From Streptomyces verrucosisporus (GTDB lineage Bacteria > Actinomycetota > Actinomycetes > Streptomycetales > Streptomycetaceae), in contig NZ_JADEYH010000002.1 in NCBI RefSeq assembly GCF_017114865.1, forward strand, positions 434,001 to 498,000: DNA of 64,000 nucleotides. Reading direction: 5' to 3'. Below are positions 1 through 8,734 of the stretch, piece by piece. The notes below the pieces were generated by a model. The model had not been told where the DNA came from, searched no databases, and saw only the letters and a program-made list of their open reading frames with translations. How positions within the stretch are numbered: the stretch's first letter is position 1; each line of letters opens with the position of its first letter. The translations under genes were made by a program, and so were the position numbers.

Positions 1-558
1 CACCCAGTGGAGGACGCCGCCCACCTCCAGCGGCGTCAGCAGCTCGCCACGGCCCCGGCCCAGCGCCGCGCCGCCGACCAGGGAGAAGGGCACGTCCGAG
101 CCCAACTCCGCGCAGATCCCAAGAAGTTCCTCGCGCGAGGCGCCCGTGCCCCACAGCGCGTCGCAGGCCAGCAGCGCGCCCGCCGCGTCCGCGCTGCCGC
201 CGGCCATGCCGCCGGCCACGGGGATCTCCTTGCTGATGTGCAGATGGACGTCCGGCACGAGGCCGTACCGCGCGGCGAGCGCGTCGGCGGCGCGGACGGC
301 CAGATTGGTGCGGTCCAGCGGCACCTGGTCGGTGTCCGGTCCGGAGCAGGTCACACGCGGGCCCTCGCCGGGGGCCGTGGCGGTGGCGGTGACCTCGTCG
401 TACAGGCCGACGGCCAGGAAGACGTTGGCCAGGTCGTGGAAGCCGTCCGGCCGCAGCCCGCCGACCGCGAGCTGCACGTTGACCTTGGCGGGTACGCGTA
501 CGGTGACCGGCGCGGCGGTACGGGCGGTGTCCGGGCCGGCCGTCTGTGCGGTGCTCAT
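1..558 (-). CDS. ispE: 4-diphosphocytidyl-2-C-methyl-D-erythritol kinase, 5' part only
   Basis: This GHMP-family kinase phosphorylates the 2-hydroxyl of CDP-methylerythritol in the cytoplasmic MEP isoprenoid pathway. Only residues 1-186 lie in the window; the gene runs off the left edge. The N-terminus has the substrate-side motif [15 protein letters not shown] (about residues 20-34), and the GHMP ATP-binding loop reads [18 protein letters not shown], the usual Gly/Ser-rich IspE signature. The ATG at 558 overlaps the rsmA stop as ATGA, so translation is coupled. It is the last visible gene of a minus-strand rpfB-rsmA-ispE operon, the order known in mycobacteria and other actinobacteria. Confidence 0.93.
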   Translation of the reverse strand, partial: MSTAQTAGPDTARTAAPVTVRVPAKVNVQLAVGGLRPDGFHDLANVFLAVGLYDEVTATATAPGEGPRVTCSGPDTDQVPLDRTNLAVRAADALAARYGLVPDVHLHISKEIPVAGGMAGGSADAAGALLACDALWGTGASREELLGICAELGSDVPFSLVGGAALGRGRGELLTPLEVGGVLHWV

Positions 559-1469
559 GTGCTGGTGGTGCCCTTCCGCTCCGCGATGGCCGCGAAGTCC
601 TCGATCGTCAGTGACTCCCCCCGGGCGCGGGGGTCGGTCCCCGCGGCCGTCAGCGCCGCCTCGGCCGCCGCGGCCGAGCCCGCCCAGCCCGCCAGCGCCG
701 CGCGCAGCGTCTTGCGGCGCTGGGCGAAGGCGGCGTCCACCACGGCGAAGACCTCCCGCCGGGTGGCACTGGTGCGCGGCGGCTCGCGCCGGGTCAGCGA
801 CACCAGCCCGGAGTCCACGTTGGGCGCGGGCCAGAAGACGTTGCGCCCGATGGCCCCGGCCCGCCGCACCTCCGCGTACCAGGCGGCCTTCACCGACGGC
901 ACCCCGTAGACCTTGGAGCCCGGCTCGGCCGCGAGCCGGTCGGCGACCTCGGCCTGGACCATCACCAGGCCGTGCTCGATCGACGGGAACGTCGCCAGCA
1001 TGTGCAGCAGGACGGGTACGGCGACGTTGTAGGGAAGGTTGGCGACCAGCGCGGTGGGCTCGGGGCCGGGCAGTTCGGTGACGCGCATCGCGTCGCGGTG
1101 GACGAGCGCGAAGCGGTCGGACCGGCCGGGCAGCCGGGCTGAGACGGTCGCGGGCAGCGCGGCCGCCAGCACGTCGTCGATCTCCACCGCCGTCACCCAG
1201 GAGGCCTCCTGGAGCAGGGCCAGCGTCAGCGACCCCAGCCCCGGGCCGACCTCGACCACCACGTCCTCGGGCGTCACCCGCGCGGTCCGCACGATCCGGC
1301 GGACGGTGTTGGCGTCGATGACGAAGTTCTGGCCGCGCTGCTTGGTGGGGCGCACCCCCAGCGCGGCGGCCAGCTCGCGGATGTCGGCGGGGCCGAGGAG
1401 GGCGTCGGCACCGGCACCGGCACCGGCACCGGCGTCGGGGGAGGGGGAGGGGGAGGGGGCTGAGCTCAC
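555..1469 (-). CDS. rsmA: 16S rRNA (adenine1518/1519-N6)-dimethyltransferase RsmA (KsgA)
   Basis: This enzyme dimethylates two adjacent adenosines in the 3' terminal hairpin of 16S rRNA during small-subunit maturation. The 304-residue protein has the family start [19 protein letters not shown], the SAM-binding motif [16 protein letters not shown] and the catalytic NLPY tetrad ([14 protein letters not shown]). It starts at a GTG that overlaps the rpfB stop (GTGA), and its own stop overlaps the ispE start. The first about 25 residues are low complexity (Pro-Ser then Ala-Gly dipeptides) encoded by short DNA repeats. They lie outside the enzyme fold and could vary by slippage. Confidence 0.95.
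   Translation of the reverse strand: MSSAPSPSPSPDAGAGAGAGADALLGPADIRELAAALGVRPTKQRGQNFVIDANTVRRIVRTARVTPEDVVVEVGPGLGSLTLALLQEASWVTAVEIDDVLAAALPATVSARLPGRSDRFALVHRDAMRVTELPGPEPTALVANLPYNVAVPVLLHMLATFPSIEHGLVMVQAEVADRLAAEPGSKVYGVPSVKAAWYAEVRRAGAIGRNVFWPAPNVDSGLVSLTRREPPRTSATRREVFAVVDAAFAQRRKTLRAALAGWAGSAAAAEAALTAAGTDPRARGESLTIEDFAAIAERKGTTST
1408..1462 (-). repeat. Two adjacent hexanucleotide microsatellites in the 5' end of rsmA
   Basis: On the plus strand a run of GGCACC-type hexamers is followed by a run of GGGGGA hexamers. In the rsmA frame these encode alternating Ala-Gly and Pro-Ser dipeptides in the N-terminal tail, before the conserved enzyme begins. Because the units are six bases, copy-number changes would keep the reading frame. 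Confidence 0.75.
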
Positions 1470-3007
1470 CGGTGCAGTTTACGGCCGCACACCGGCCAGG
1501 GACTCGCGCCCTTCTGCACGTACAGCTTCTTCGCCCGGTAGGTCTGCTCGGCCGGGGGAGCGTCCTGCGGGCGGCCCTCCCCGCCCAGGGAGCGCCAGGT
1601 GCGGGTGTCGAACTGGTAGAGCCCGCCGTGGCCGCCGGGGCCCACCGCGTCCGGGCGGCCGCCGGACTCGCAGCGGGCCAGGGCCTCCCAGTCCAGGCCG
1701 TCGGCGCCCCGCACCGAGGAGGGCGGCTCGGCGGTGCCCACGCGCACGATCTGCGGCCTGGGCGCGCGCACCACCGCCGTCCCGGTCAGGCGGGGCCGCT
1801 GCCGCACCCCGTCGACCGTGCGCACCTCGTAGGTCAGCCGGCGCAGCCCCGGCAGACCCGTCCGCTCCACCACCTCGGCGCCGCGGAACAGGGACGGGTC
1901 CGCGCGCCGCTCGGTGGTGTACGGGATGGGTTCGTCGCGCACCCGCTCGGTCTCGGTGATGCGCAGCACGGTGACGGTCTGGCCGTCGCGGGGGAAGGAG
2001 TCCGGGTCCACCGAGGCGCGGTCCGCGCCGCGCAGTTCGACGCCCGCGTCCGCCAGCGCCCCGCGCACGGTCGCGGCGTTGGTGCGGACGGTGTGCTCGC
2101 GTCCGTCGGCGAGGACGGTCACGCTCCGCTCGGTCCACACGGTCAGCGCCATGCCGTCGCGCCCGATGCGCCGGTCGCGGGGCACCGACACTCGCGCCCC
2201 CTCCGGGCGCACCCCGATCCCGCGCAGTGCCGCCTCCACGGTGGCCGCGGTGGTCCACACCCGCCGGGGGCGGCCGTCGAGGGTGAGGGTCAGCGGGCGG
2301 CCGTAGCGGACGGTGACGCTGTCGCCGTGGGAGAGGGGCTCGCCGGGTGCGGGGGAGACGGCGTCGTGCGCGCCGACGGACACGCCCTCGTCAGCCAGGA
2401 GCTCGGAGACGTCGTCGGCGAAGGTGTGGAGGGTGCGCGGCCCGTCCTCGCCCTCCACCGACAGGCTGACGGCCTTGTCGTCCACGACGAAGGCGCAGGT
2501 GCCGCCCGCCAGGAAGGCGACGACGAGGGCCTGCGGCAGCAGGCGGCGCAGGGCCTCGGGGCGCTGGGCGGCCTTCCGCTCCCGCGCGGCCCGGCGGGCG
2601 GCGGCCCGGCCGCCGGCCGTGCCGTGCGCGGGGGCGCCCGCCGGGATGTCCGCGGGGCCGTCCCCGCTGCCGCCGGTGTGCTGCCGGGGCAGCCACGGGG
2701 CGGGGCCGAAAGCCCCGGAGTGCCCGGAGTACCCGGGGGGCTCCGGGTGGTGCGCCGGGGGTTCCGGGAGCGGGGGCGGGGGCGGACCGTACGCGCCGAG
2801 GTCCTCGTACTCGCCGTACGGCGCGCCGTGGAGCTCGTACGAGGGCCGGTATGTGTCGTACGGGTCCCGTTCGCACTCCGGCCCGCCGTACCCCTGGCCG
2901 CGGTACTCCCACGAGTCCCACGGCCGGTACGGCTCCCACGGCTGCTGCCGCGGCGGCGCGGAGGGGTACGCGTACTCGTACTGCTGGATCCCCTGCGGAT
3001 GGCTCAC
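1466..3007 (-). CDS. rpfB: Resuscitation-promoting factor, RpfB type (cell-wall muralytic enzyme)
   Basis: Rpf proteins are lysozyme/transglycosylase-like enzymes that cleave peptidoglycan during spore germination and exit from dormancy. I chose the GTG at 3007 (513 residues) because a GGGAG sits six bases upstream; an upstream in-frame start would add 19 residues. Order of parts: a Tyr/Pro-rich, probably cytosolic N-terminal region (about 1-130); a basic stretch and one membrane segment (about 155-175); three DUF348 repeats; a G5 domain; and the C-terminal Rpf domain starting [18 protein letters not shown] with its catalytic Glu. It overlaps rsmA by four bases. The 133-bp gap from tatD contains two TAGGGT -10-like boxes on the minus strand. 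Confidence 0.93.
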   Translation of the reverse strand: MSHPQGIQQYEYAYPSAPPRQQPWEPYRPWDSWEYRGQGYGGPECERDPYDTYRPSYELHGAPYGEYEDLGAYGPPPPPLPEPPAHHPEPPGYSGHSGAFGPAPWLPRQHTGGSGDGPADIPAGAPAHGTAGGRAAARRAARERKAAQRPEALRRLLPQALVVAFLAGGTCAFVVDDKAVSLSVEGEDGPRTLHTFADDVSELLADEGVSVGAHDAVSPAPGEPLSHGDSVTVRYGRPLTLTLDGRPRRVWTTAATVEAALRGIGVRPEGARVSVPRDRRIGRDGMALTVWTERSVTVLADGREHTVRTNAATVRGALADAGVELRGADRASVDPDSFPRDGQTVTVLRITETERVRDEPIPYTTERRADPSLFRGAEVVERTGLPGLRRLTYEVRTVDGVRQRPRLTGTAVVRAPRPQIVRVGTAEPPSSVRGADGLDWEALARCESGGRPDAVGPGGHGGLYQFDTRTWRSLGGEGRPQDAPPAEQTYRAKKLYVQKGASPWPVCGRKLHR

Positions 3008-3140
3008 GACGTACTCCCAAGCGGTCCTGGTGGCGGGCCGGGACCCTAGCGGAGTATCGGGCACTCTCCCAAGTCGTACGACTACCCTACGTTGCGAAAG
3101 GCGGGCCGCCGCGCCGCGGGCACCAGCCGCCGCACGCCCC

Positions 3141-3971
3141 TCAGTAGCCGAACGCGCGGGCCGTGTTGGCCGCGACGTGCTCCGCGAGAACGTCCTCGTC
3201 CAGCCCCTTGACCTCGGCCATCGCGCGCAGCGTGTACGGGATCATGTACGGCGCGTTGGGGCGCCCGCGGTACGGGGCCGGGGTGAGGAACGGCGCGTCG
3301 GTCTCCACCAGCAGCAGCTCCGGCGGGGCGGCGTCCAGCGCCTCGCGCAGCGGCCACGCGTTCTTGAAGGTGACGTTGCCGGCGAAGGACATGAACCAGC
3401 CGTTCGCGGCGCACACCCGGGCCATCCCGGCGTCGCCGGAGAAGCAGTGGAAGACCGTGCGCTCGGGCGCGCCCTCCTCCCGGAGGACGCGCAGCACGTC
3501 CTCGTGGGCGTCCCGGTCGTGGATCACCAGGGCCTTGCCCAGCCGCTTGGCGGTCTCGATGTGGCGGCGGAAGGAGTACCGCTGGGCCTCCCGCCCCTCC
3601 TCGCCCGTCCGGAAGTGGTCCAGGCCACTCTCGCCGACGGCCAGCACCTCCGGCCGCGCGGCCAGCCCGGCGATCTCCTCCAGGGCGGCGTCCAGCGCCT
3701 CGCGGCCCCCCTCCCGCTCCAGTCGCGGCGCCTCGTTGGGGTGCAGCGCGACGGCGGCCCACACCGAGTCGTGTTCGGCGGCCACCCGCGCCGACCAGCG
3801 GGAACGCTCCAGGTCGCAGCCGACCTGCACCAGGGTCGTCACGCCCACCTCGGCGGCCGCGGCGACGGTTTGGGCGACCGTGGCGTCCTGCATGTCGATA
3901 TGGGTGTGCGAGTCGGCGACCGGCACGTTCAGCGGTACGGGCGGCGGCGCGGGCTGCGCGGACTTCTCCAT
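3141..3971 (-). CDS. tatD: TatD-family metal-dependent deoxyribonuclease
   Basis: TatD proteins are Mg2+-dependent DNases/hydrolases with an amidohydrolase (TIM-barrel) fold, implicated in DNA turnover and repair. The expected metal ligands are present: DSHTHID near residue 20, GESGLDHF, HDRDAHEDV, HCFSGD and ETDAPFLTP. The ATG at 3971 is preferred over an in-frame start 39 bases upstream because it gives the usual family length (276 residues). It lies just upstream of rpfB, as in the mycobacterial tatD-rpfB-ksgA-ispE cluster. Confidence 0.92.
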   Translation of the reverse strand: MEKSAQPAPPPVPLNVPVADSHTHIDMQDATVAQTVAAAAEVGVTTLVQVGCDLERSRWSARVAAEHDSVWAAVALHPNEAPRLEREGGREALDAALEEIAGLAARPEVLAVGESGLDHFRTGEEGREAQRYSFRRHIETAKRLGKALVIHDRDAHEDVLRVLREEGAPERTVFHCFSGDAGMARVCAANGWFMSFAGNVTFKNAWPLREALDAAPPELLLVETDAPFLTPAPYRGRPNAPYMIPYTLRAMAEVKGLDEDVLAEHVAANTARAFGY

Positions 3972-4031
3972 GGGCGCGATCCTAGGACGCCCGGCCGGGC
4001 CGACCGCCACCTGCCCGTCCGCCGTCCGCCG

Positions 4032-4295
4032 TCACCTTCGCGGCAGGGCCCGCTCCGCCTCGTACACCCGCCCCGCCCGCATGATTCGCACCACGTGCGA
4101 CTCGCAGTTCGGGCAGACCGGGCGCGTCAGCGGCGACGGCACCCGCCCCCCGTCCGCCGGGTCGTGGTAGGTGACGAAGGGGTGTCCGTCGCGGTCGGTG
4201 TGGTGCCGTATCCCGTACGCCCGCTCCCAGCCGTGGCCGCAGCGCAGGCAGGCGAAGGAGTACTCCTCGCGGGTGGTCGTCTCCCGGGGGTCCAT
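4032..4295 (-). CDS. Small zinc-ribbon protein of unknown function
   Basis: This 87-residue protein has a strong ribosome-binding site (GGAGG five bases before the ATG). Two CxxC pairs, FACLRCG at about 14-20 and VCPNCES at about 60-66, look like the ligands of one zinc ribbon. Between them are a His/Asp-rich segment (HHTDRDGH) and YHDPADG. I do not recognise the function. A nucleic-acid or protein-binding role is possible from the zinc ribbon, but that is inference. It lies between rsmI and tatD on the same strand. Confidence 0.8.
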   Translation of the reverse strand: MDPRETTTREEYSFACLRCGHGWERAYGIRHHTDRDGHPFVTYHDPADGGRVPSPLTRPVCPNCESHVVRIMRAGRVYEAERALPRR

Positions 4296-4420
4296 GTGAA
4301 CCTCCTTCCGGTTCTCCTTCCTACCAGTGGACTCCTTCCCGGCCGGAAACGCACGATTCCGCCCGCCCGTCCCCGTCTCGCCCCTTTCCGGCCCGGGCTC
4401 CCGCCCGCCGCCCGGACGGT

Positions 4421-5272
4421 TCAGGCCGTTCCCGCGTTCTTCGCCGCGACCACCGCGTCGAAGACCTCCCGCTTGGGCAGCCCCGCCTCGCGCGCCACCT
4501 CCGCGATGGCCTCCTTGCGGCGCTCCCCGGCGGCCTCGCGCACCGCCACCCGGCGCACCAGCTCGGCGGCGTCCACCGCGCCGGGCGCCTCGGCGGGCGC
4601 GCCCTCGACCACGACGGTGATCTCGCCCCGCACGCCCTCCTCCGCCCAGGCGGCCAGCTCGCCCAGCGTGCCGCGCCGCACCTCCTCGTAGGTCTTGGTC
4701 AGCTCCCGGCACACCGCGGCCCGGCGGTCGGCGCCGAAGGCCTCGGCCATGGCGGCCAGCGCGGCGGCCAGCCGGTGCGGGGCCTCGAAGTAGACCAGCG
4801 TGCGGCGCTCCCCGGCGGCCTCGCGCAGCCGCCCCAGCCGCTCGCCCGCCTTGCGCGGCAGGAAGCCCTCGAAGCAGAACCGGTCCACCGGCAACCCCGA
4901 CAGCGCCAGCGCGGTCAGCACGGCGGACGGACCGGGCACGGCCGTGACCCTGATCCCGCGCTCGACGGCGGCGGCCACCAGCCGGTAGCCGGGGTCGGAG
5001 ACCGACGGCATCCCCGCGTCCGTGACCAGCAGCACCCGGGAGCCCTCCGACAGCGCGTCGGCCAGCTCCGGGGTGCGCGCGGCCTCGTTGCCCTCGAAGT
5101 ACGACACCACCCGGCCGGAGATCCGCACCCCCAGCGCCTGGGTGAGCCGCCGCAGCCGCCGGGTGTCCTCGGCGGCGACGATGTCGGCCTCCTCCAGCTC
5201 GGCCGCGAGCCGGGGCGGTGCGTCGGCGGTGTCGCCGATGGGTGTGCCTGCCAGTACGAGTGTTCCGCTCAC
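4421..5272 (-). CDS. rsmI: 16S rRNA (cytidine1402-2'-O)-methyltransferase RsmI
   Basis: RsmI methylates the ribose of C1402 in 16S rRNA using SAM. The family motifs are present: LVLAGTPIGDTAD at the start, ADIVAAEDTRRLRRLT, VVSYFEGNE, LVTDAGMPSVSDPGYRLV, VPGPSAVLTALALSGLP and ELTKTYEEVRRGTL. The GTG at 5272 puts the conserved motif at the N-terminus as in other RsmI proteins (283 residues). The upstream in-frame extension is Arg/Pro-rich and unlike the family. It is divergent from the O-mannosyltransferase gene. Confidence 0.94.
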   Translation of the reverse strand: MSGTLVLAGTPIGDTADAPPRLAAELEEADIVAAEDTRRLRRLTQALGVRISGRVVSYFEGNEAARTPELADALSEGSRVLLVTDAGMPSVSDPGYRLVAAAVERGIRVTAVPGPSAVLTALALSGLPVDRFCFEGFLPRKAGERLGRLREAAGERRTLVYFEAPHRLAAALAAMAEAFGADRRAAVCRELTKTYEEVRRGTLGELAAWAEEGVRGEITVVVEGAPAEAPGAVDAAELVRRVAVREAAGERRKEAIAEVAREAGLPKREVFDAVVAAKNAGTA

Positions 5273-5362
5273 CCCGCCATCCTCGCAGCTCCGGCGGGGG
5301 CCGGGGTCGGCGCGGGGCCGCCCGTCCGCCGGTGCGCGGCACCGCGCGGAAGGGCCGTTCCC

Positions 5363-5376
5363 TACGATGGCCCGCG
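5363..5376 (+). promoter_or_regulatory. Probable leaderless promoter of the O-mannosyltransferase gene
   Basis: TACGAT (5363-5368) is a good actinobacterial -10 box. The GTG start codon at 5376 lies seven bases downstream, where transcription would begin. No Shine-Dalgarno sequence is visible, which fits a leaderless mRNA. Confidence 0.55.
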
Positions 5377-7139
5377 TGACCAGTGACACCGCGACTCAGG
5401 CCCGGCACGGGGAGCCCGTCGGGGAGCAGGCCCCGGCGTGGCGCGGGCGGCTGCGGCGCTACGGATACGCCCCGCCGCCCCGGGCGGGCGTGCGGGAGCG
5501 GCTGGTGCCGCCGTACCCGGAGCCCGGCCGCGGCCGGGTGTGGGGACTGTTCGGACTGGACGGGGACGACGCGCGGCTGCTGGGCCGCCGGGCGGCGTGG
5601 GGCGGCCCGCTCCTCGTCGCGCTCCTCGCCGGCCTCCTGCGCTTCTGGAACCTCGGCTCGCCGCACGCGGTGATATTCGACGAGACCTACTACGCCAAGG
5701 ACGCCTGGGCTCTGTACCGGCTCGGCTACGAGGGCACCTGGCCCGACGGCGCCAACGACACCATCCTCGACAACCCCGCGGCGGCCCCGCTGAGCGAGGC
5801 CGCCGCGTACGTGGTGCACCCGCCCGTGGGCAAGTGGATCATCGCCATGGGCGAGGCGGCGTTCGGCCTGACGCCGTTCGGCTGGCGCTTCATGATGGCG
5901 GTGCTCGGCACGCTGTCGGTGCTGATGGTCTGCCGCATCGGGCGCCGGCTGCTGCGCTCCACCGCCCTGGGCTGCCTGGCGGGACTCCTGCTGGCCGTGG
6001 ACGGCCTGCACCTGGTGATGAGCCGCACCGCGCTGCTCGACCTGGTGCTGATGTTCTTCGTGCTGGCGGCCTTCGGCTGCCTGCTGGTCGACCGCGACCA
6101 AGCCCGCGCCCGGCTCGCCGCGGCCCTGCCGCCGGACGGACGGCCCGACGCGGACACCGGCGACCGGCTGGGCCTGGGCGCGCGCCCCTGGCGGCTGGCG
6201 GCCGGTCTCTGCCTGGGACTGGCCTGCGCCACCAAGTGGAGCGGCCTGTACGTCCTGGTCGCCTTCGGGATCCTGACGGTCCTGTGGGACGCCGCCTCCC
6301 GGCGCACCGCCGGGGCCCGGCGCCCCCGCCTGTCGATGCTGCGCCGGGACGCCGCCCCCGCCTTCCTCTCCCTGGTGCCGGTCGCGGTCGCCGTCTACGT
6401 GGCCTCCTGGGCGGGCTGGTTCGCGGGCCGGGGCGGCTACTTCCGCACCTGGGCGGAGGGACGCCGGGGCCTGTCGCCGGAGTCGCTGCCCATCCCCTTC
6501 ACCGGTCTGAAGCTGCCCCTGCCCCAGTTCGACATGACCTGGGTCCCGGCCCCGCTGCGCAGCCTGTGGCACTACGAGAGCGAGGTCTACAGCTTCCACG
6601 TGGGGCTGACCTCCGAGCACACCTACCAGTCCCACCCCTGGAGCTGGCTGGTGACCGCCCGCCCGGTGTCGTACTTCTACGAGTCCTCCGACCGGGGCGA
6701 GGGCGGCTGTACGGCGGAGGGCGGCTGCGCCCGCGAGGTGCTCGCTCTGGGTACCCCGCTGCTGTGGTGGGCGGCCTGCTTCGCGCTGCTGTACTGCCTG
6801 TACCGCTGGGTGCTGCGGCGCGACTGGCGCGCGGGCGCGATCCTGTGCGGGGTGGCGGCGGGCTGGCTGCCGTGGTTCCTGTACCAGGAGCGCACGATCT
6901 TCTACTTCTACGCGGTCGTCTTCGTGCCGTTCCTGTGTCTGGCGCTGGCGATGATGATCGGGGCGGTCCTCGGACCGCCGGGCTCCACCGAGCGGCGGCG
7001 GGCGGCAGGCGCGGTGGGCGCGGGGGTGCTCGTGCTGCTGATCGTGTGGAACTTCGTCTACTTCCACCCGCTCTACACCGGGGTGCAGATCCCCAAGGAC
7101 GCCTGGCAGTCCCGTATGTGGCTGGACACCTGGATCTGA
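5376..7139 (+). CDS. pmt: Dolichyl-phosphate-mannose-type protein O-mannosyltransferase (GT39)
   Basis: Actinobacterial Pmt is an integral membrane GT-C enzyme that transfers mannose from polyprenyl-phosphate-mannose to Ser/Thr of secreted proteins. The protein (587 residues) has a cytosolic N-terminus and then many hydrophobic segments. The first extracytoplasmic loop contains the catalytic Asp-Glu in AVIFDETYYAKDAW (about residue 105). Other typical stretches are HPPVGKWIIAMGEAAFG, DGLHLVMSRTALLDLVLMFF and ATKWSGLYVL. The GTG at 5376 is chosen over an ATG at 5367 because of the -10 box spacing. A 13-bp hairpin follows the gene. Confidence 0.92.
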   Translation: MTSDTATQARHGEPVGEQAPAWRGRLRRYGYAPPPRAGVRERLVPPYPEPGRGRVWGLFGLDGDDARLLGRRAAWGGPLLVALLAGLLRFWNLGSPHAVIFDETYYAKDAWALYRLGYEGTWPDGANDTILDNPAAAPLSEAAAYVVHPPVGKWIIAMGEAAFGLTPFGWRFMMAVLGTLSVLMVCRIGRRLLRSTALGCLAGLLLAVDGLHLVMSRTALLDLVLMFFVLAAFGCLLVDRDQARARLAAALPPDGRPDADTGDRLGLGARPWRLAAGLCLGLACATKWSGLYVLVAFGILTVLWDAASRRTAGARRPRLSMLRRDAAPAFLSLVPVAVAVYVASWAGWFAGRGGYFRTWAEGRRGLSPESLPIPFTGLKLPLPQFDMTWVPAPLRSLWHYESEVYSFHVGLTSEHTYQSHPWSWLVTARPVSYFYESSDRGEGGCTAEGGCAREVLALGTPLLWWAACFALLYCLYRWVLRRDWRAGAILCGVAAGWLPWFLYQERTIFYFYAVVFVPFLCLALAMMIGAVLGPPGSTERRRAAGAVGAGVLVLLIVWNFVYFHPLYTGVQIPKDAWQSRMWLDTWI

Positions 7140-7200
7140 GCCGGACTCCCGAGCCGGAGCCCCGGGAGTCCGGGCAGAACACGGCCCCGGTGAAAAGCGG

Positions 7201-7231
7201 CGCCGCCCGCCGGTGAGACCGGCGGGCGGCG
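7201..7231. terminator. Hairpin terminator after pmt
   Basis: A perfect 13-bp GC stem (7201-7213 pairing with 7219-7231) has a five-base loop. It lies between two converging genes and can serve both. Confidence 0.8.
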
Positions 7232-7265
7232 TTCCGAGGCGGTCCGACGCGAGGCGTCAGTCGCT

Positions 7266-7637
7266 TCAGTGCTTCTTGACGGCGTTCTTGTTCTCGTTCT
7301 CGTTCTCGCCCTCCTGCTTCTGGCCCTGGCCCTGCTTGGCCTCCTGGCCCTGGCCCTGACCCTGAGCCTGCTCCTGCTTCGGAGAGACGTGGATGTCGGA
7401 CTCCTTCTCGACCTTCACGACCTTCTTGATCTCGACCTCCTCCTTGGAGTTCCGAGAGCAGTCGAGGTTGTTGATGTCGCTCGACAGGATCGGGAGGTTC
7501 ACGACCTCCAGGTTCGGGCAGGGCAGGATCTGCGCGTTGTTCTCGAACTTGGCCTCACCGGCGTGGGCGCTGGCGGCCCCACCCGCGATGGCCATGGCGG
7601 CGGCGAAAGAAACGACGAGCGTCTTCTTCAGCATCAT
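7266..7637 (-). CDS. Small secreted rodlin-like protein with a Gln/Gly/Glu/Asn-rich tail
   Basis: This 123-residue protein begins MMLKK with a Sec signal peptide (cleavage probably after AHA, about residue 26). The mature part holds FENNAQILPCPNLEVVNL and then SSDINNLDCS, giving two cysteines 19 residues apart. The same motif occurs in the neighbouring gene at 8009. From about residue 65 it turns into a charged stretch and a repetitive GQGQGQ, KQGQGQKQ, GENENENK tail ending VKKH, which looks disordered. The Cys/Asn/Pro/Asp spacing loosely resembles rodlins, which line Streptomyces aerial hyphae, but length and tail differ, so the call is tentative. An AAGGAG ribosome-binding site precedes the ATG. 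Confidence 0.6.
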   Translation of the reverse strand: MMLKKTLVVSFAAAMAIAGGAASAHAGEAKFENNAQILPCPNLEVVNLPILSSDINNLDCSRNSKEEVEIKKVVKVEKESDIHVSPKQEQAQGQGQGQEAKQGQGQKQEGENENENKNAVKKH

Positions 7638-7941
7638 GCTGTCTTGTCTCCTTGACGAGAGAAGGAAGGTTCCGATGTCCCCGGCCGCCGCCGAGCGGCC
7701 GGATAACCGGTTTCCGGATTGCGGCCGAAGTTCGGCCGGCTCACCGGAAAGGCGGGAGTTGCCCCCACGTCGGCGACATTAACCCACCGAATCCCCGATT
7801 GCGCGCTTCCGTGTTTCTGCGTGTCCCGCGGAAAGCAGGGCCTGGGCGTCGCCGATAGGCGCACCACCTGGGCTTATGTGCTGACACTGCGCCAAGCGGG
7901 TGTTGTTTTCGGTTATATGCCGCGAGCGTGTCATGGAAAGG
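7638..7941. other. Intergenic region upstream of the first rodlin-like gene
   Basis: No gene is visible in these 304 bases. It contains a perfect inverted repeat, CGGCCGAA-G-TTCGGCCG (7722-7738), and a nearby CCGG-ATAA-CCGG (about 7700-7711). The region is less GC-rich than its surroundings and presumably carries the minus-strand promoter of the gene at 7266. Confidence 0.5.
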
Positions 7942-7977
7942 CGAAAGGCCGCCCCGGTGTGCCGGGGCGGCCTTTCG
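7942..7977. terminator. Strong hairpin terminator after the second rodlin-like gene
   Basis: A perfect 16-bp stem (7942-7957 with 7962-7977) has a TGTG loop. It lies 31 bases beyond the stop of the minus-strand gene at 8009. Confidence 0.85.
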
Positions 7978-8008
7978 ACAGTGGTGCGCCGGTGGTCCGG
8001 TCGGCTCC

Positions 8009-8248
8009 TCAGTCCCTGAAGGACTCGTAGGAGGAGACCTTCTTCGACTCCACGTGGGTGACGGAGCAGTCGAGGTTGTTGATGTCCGCCGACGCGATCG
8101 GGACGTTCAGCAGCTCCAGGTTGACGCAGGGCAGGATCTGCGCGTTGTTCTGGAACTTCGGGCCGTCGTTGGCCTGGGAGACGCCGGCTCCGCCGATCAC
8201 CAGGGCGGCGGCGGAAAGCGCGACGGCGGCGGTCCGCTTCATCTTCAT
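8009..8248 (-). CDS. Small secreted rodlin-like protein, paralogue of the 7266 gene
   Basis: The ATG at 8248 (79 residues) is chosen because GGAGG lies eight bases upstream; an earlier in-frame ATG at 8281 lacks this. After a signal peptide (MKMKRTAAVALSAAALVIGG, cleavage near VSQA) the mature protein reads FQNNAQILPCVNLELLNV and then ASADINNLDCS. It shares with its neighbour the pattern KFxNNAQILPC, NLE, N-P-I, DINNLDCS, including both cysteines. It ends soon after (KVSSYESFRD) and lacks the long repetitive tail. Expected to be secreted and cell-surface associated. Function not established from sequence. Confidence 0.62.
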   Translation of the reverse strand: MKMKRTAAVALSAAALVIGGAGVSQANDGPKFQNNAQILPCVNLELLNVPIASADINNLDCSVTHVESKKVSSYESFRD

Positions 8249-8372
8249 GACATGTACCTCCAATGTACGAAGCCGCTTCACGGGCTTGCGTGCGTAATGC
8301 TAGGAACTGGCGAGCCGAGTACACGGTAAGCCTTGCCGCGCGCCGCACTTATATTTTCTGCTCCATACGTGT

Positions 8373-8409
8373 CACGGGCCCGAGCCGCCGGATGCGGCTC
8401 GGGCCCGTG
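8373..8409. terminator. Hairpin terminator with no obvious upstream gene
   Basis: A perfect 16-bp stem (8373-8388 with 8394-8409) has a five-base loop. It lies upstream of the 8248 gene's start and upstream of the penicillin-binding protein gene, so it terminates neither. Confidence 0.75.
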
Positions 8410-8734
8410 GCGTTAATTGCCGGAAGGAGGATCGGCCTTCTGATTCGCAGTGACAACGACTGCGAGGAGCGTTGGTTGTGCTTCCGGAAGAGTGAACCGG
8501 GCGAGGCGGGGCACACCGGCGGGCAATCAGAACGCCTTTATTGTTGTCCATATTCGGAAAAGCACACTAATAATTCCCGTGGTGGACGGAGAATTCCTGC
8601 GGCCGTTTCACGGAGCCGCACCGGGCACCGGTGCGGACGCCTGGCCCCGATCCGTGCCGCCCACGTGCCCTAGGGTTCTTCGCACGGCCCCCGGCGGTGT
8701 CGGTCCGGGGCAGGGGCGGAGATTCGGGAGACTC
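8410..8734. other. AT-richer intergenic region upstream of the penicillin-binding protein gene
   Basis: No convincing gene is seen in these 325 bases. The stretch 8535-8575 is unusually AT-rich for this genome. A TAGGGT box at 8671-8676 could be the -10 of the penicillin-binding protein gene. Because a strong terminator lies at its left edge, a small transcript from this region on the minus strand is possible. Confidence 0.4.

Noticed and set aside
3008-3140. A riboswitch in the leader of the rpf gene
   Set aside because: Some Streptomyces rpf genes have c-di-AMP riboswitches, but this gap is short and I could not find the conserved aptamer motifs.
4296-7067. Minus-strand open frame of about 920 codons upstream of the zinc-ribbon protein
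   Set aside because: It is antisense to pmt and out of frame with rsmI; only the last 87 codons, after a strong ribosome-binding site at 4295, form a supported gene.
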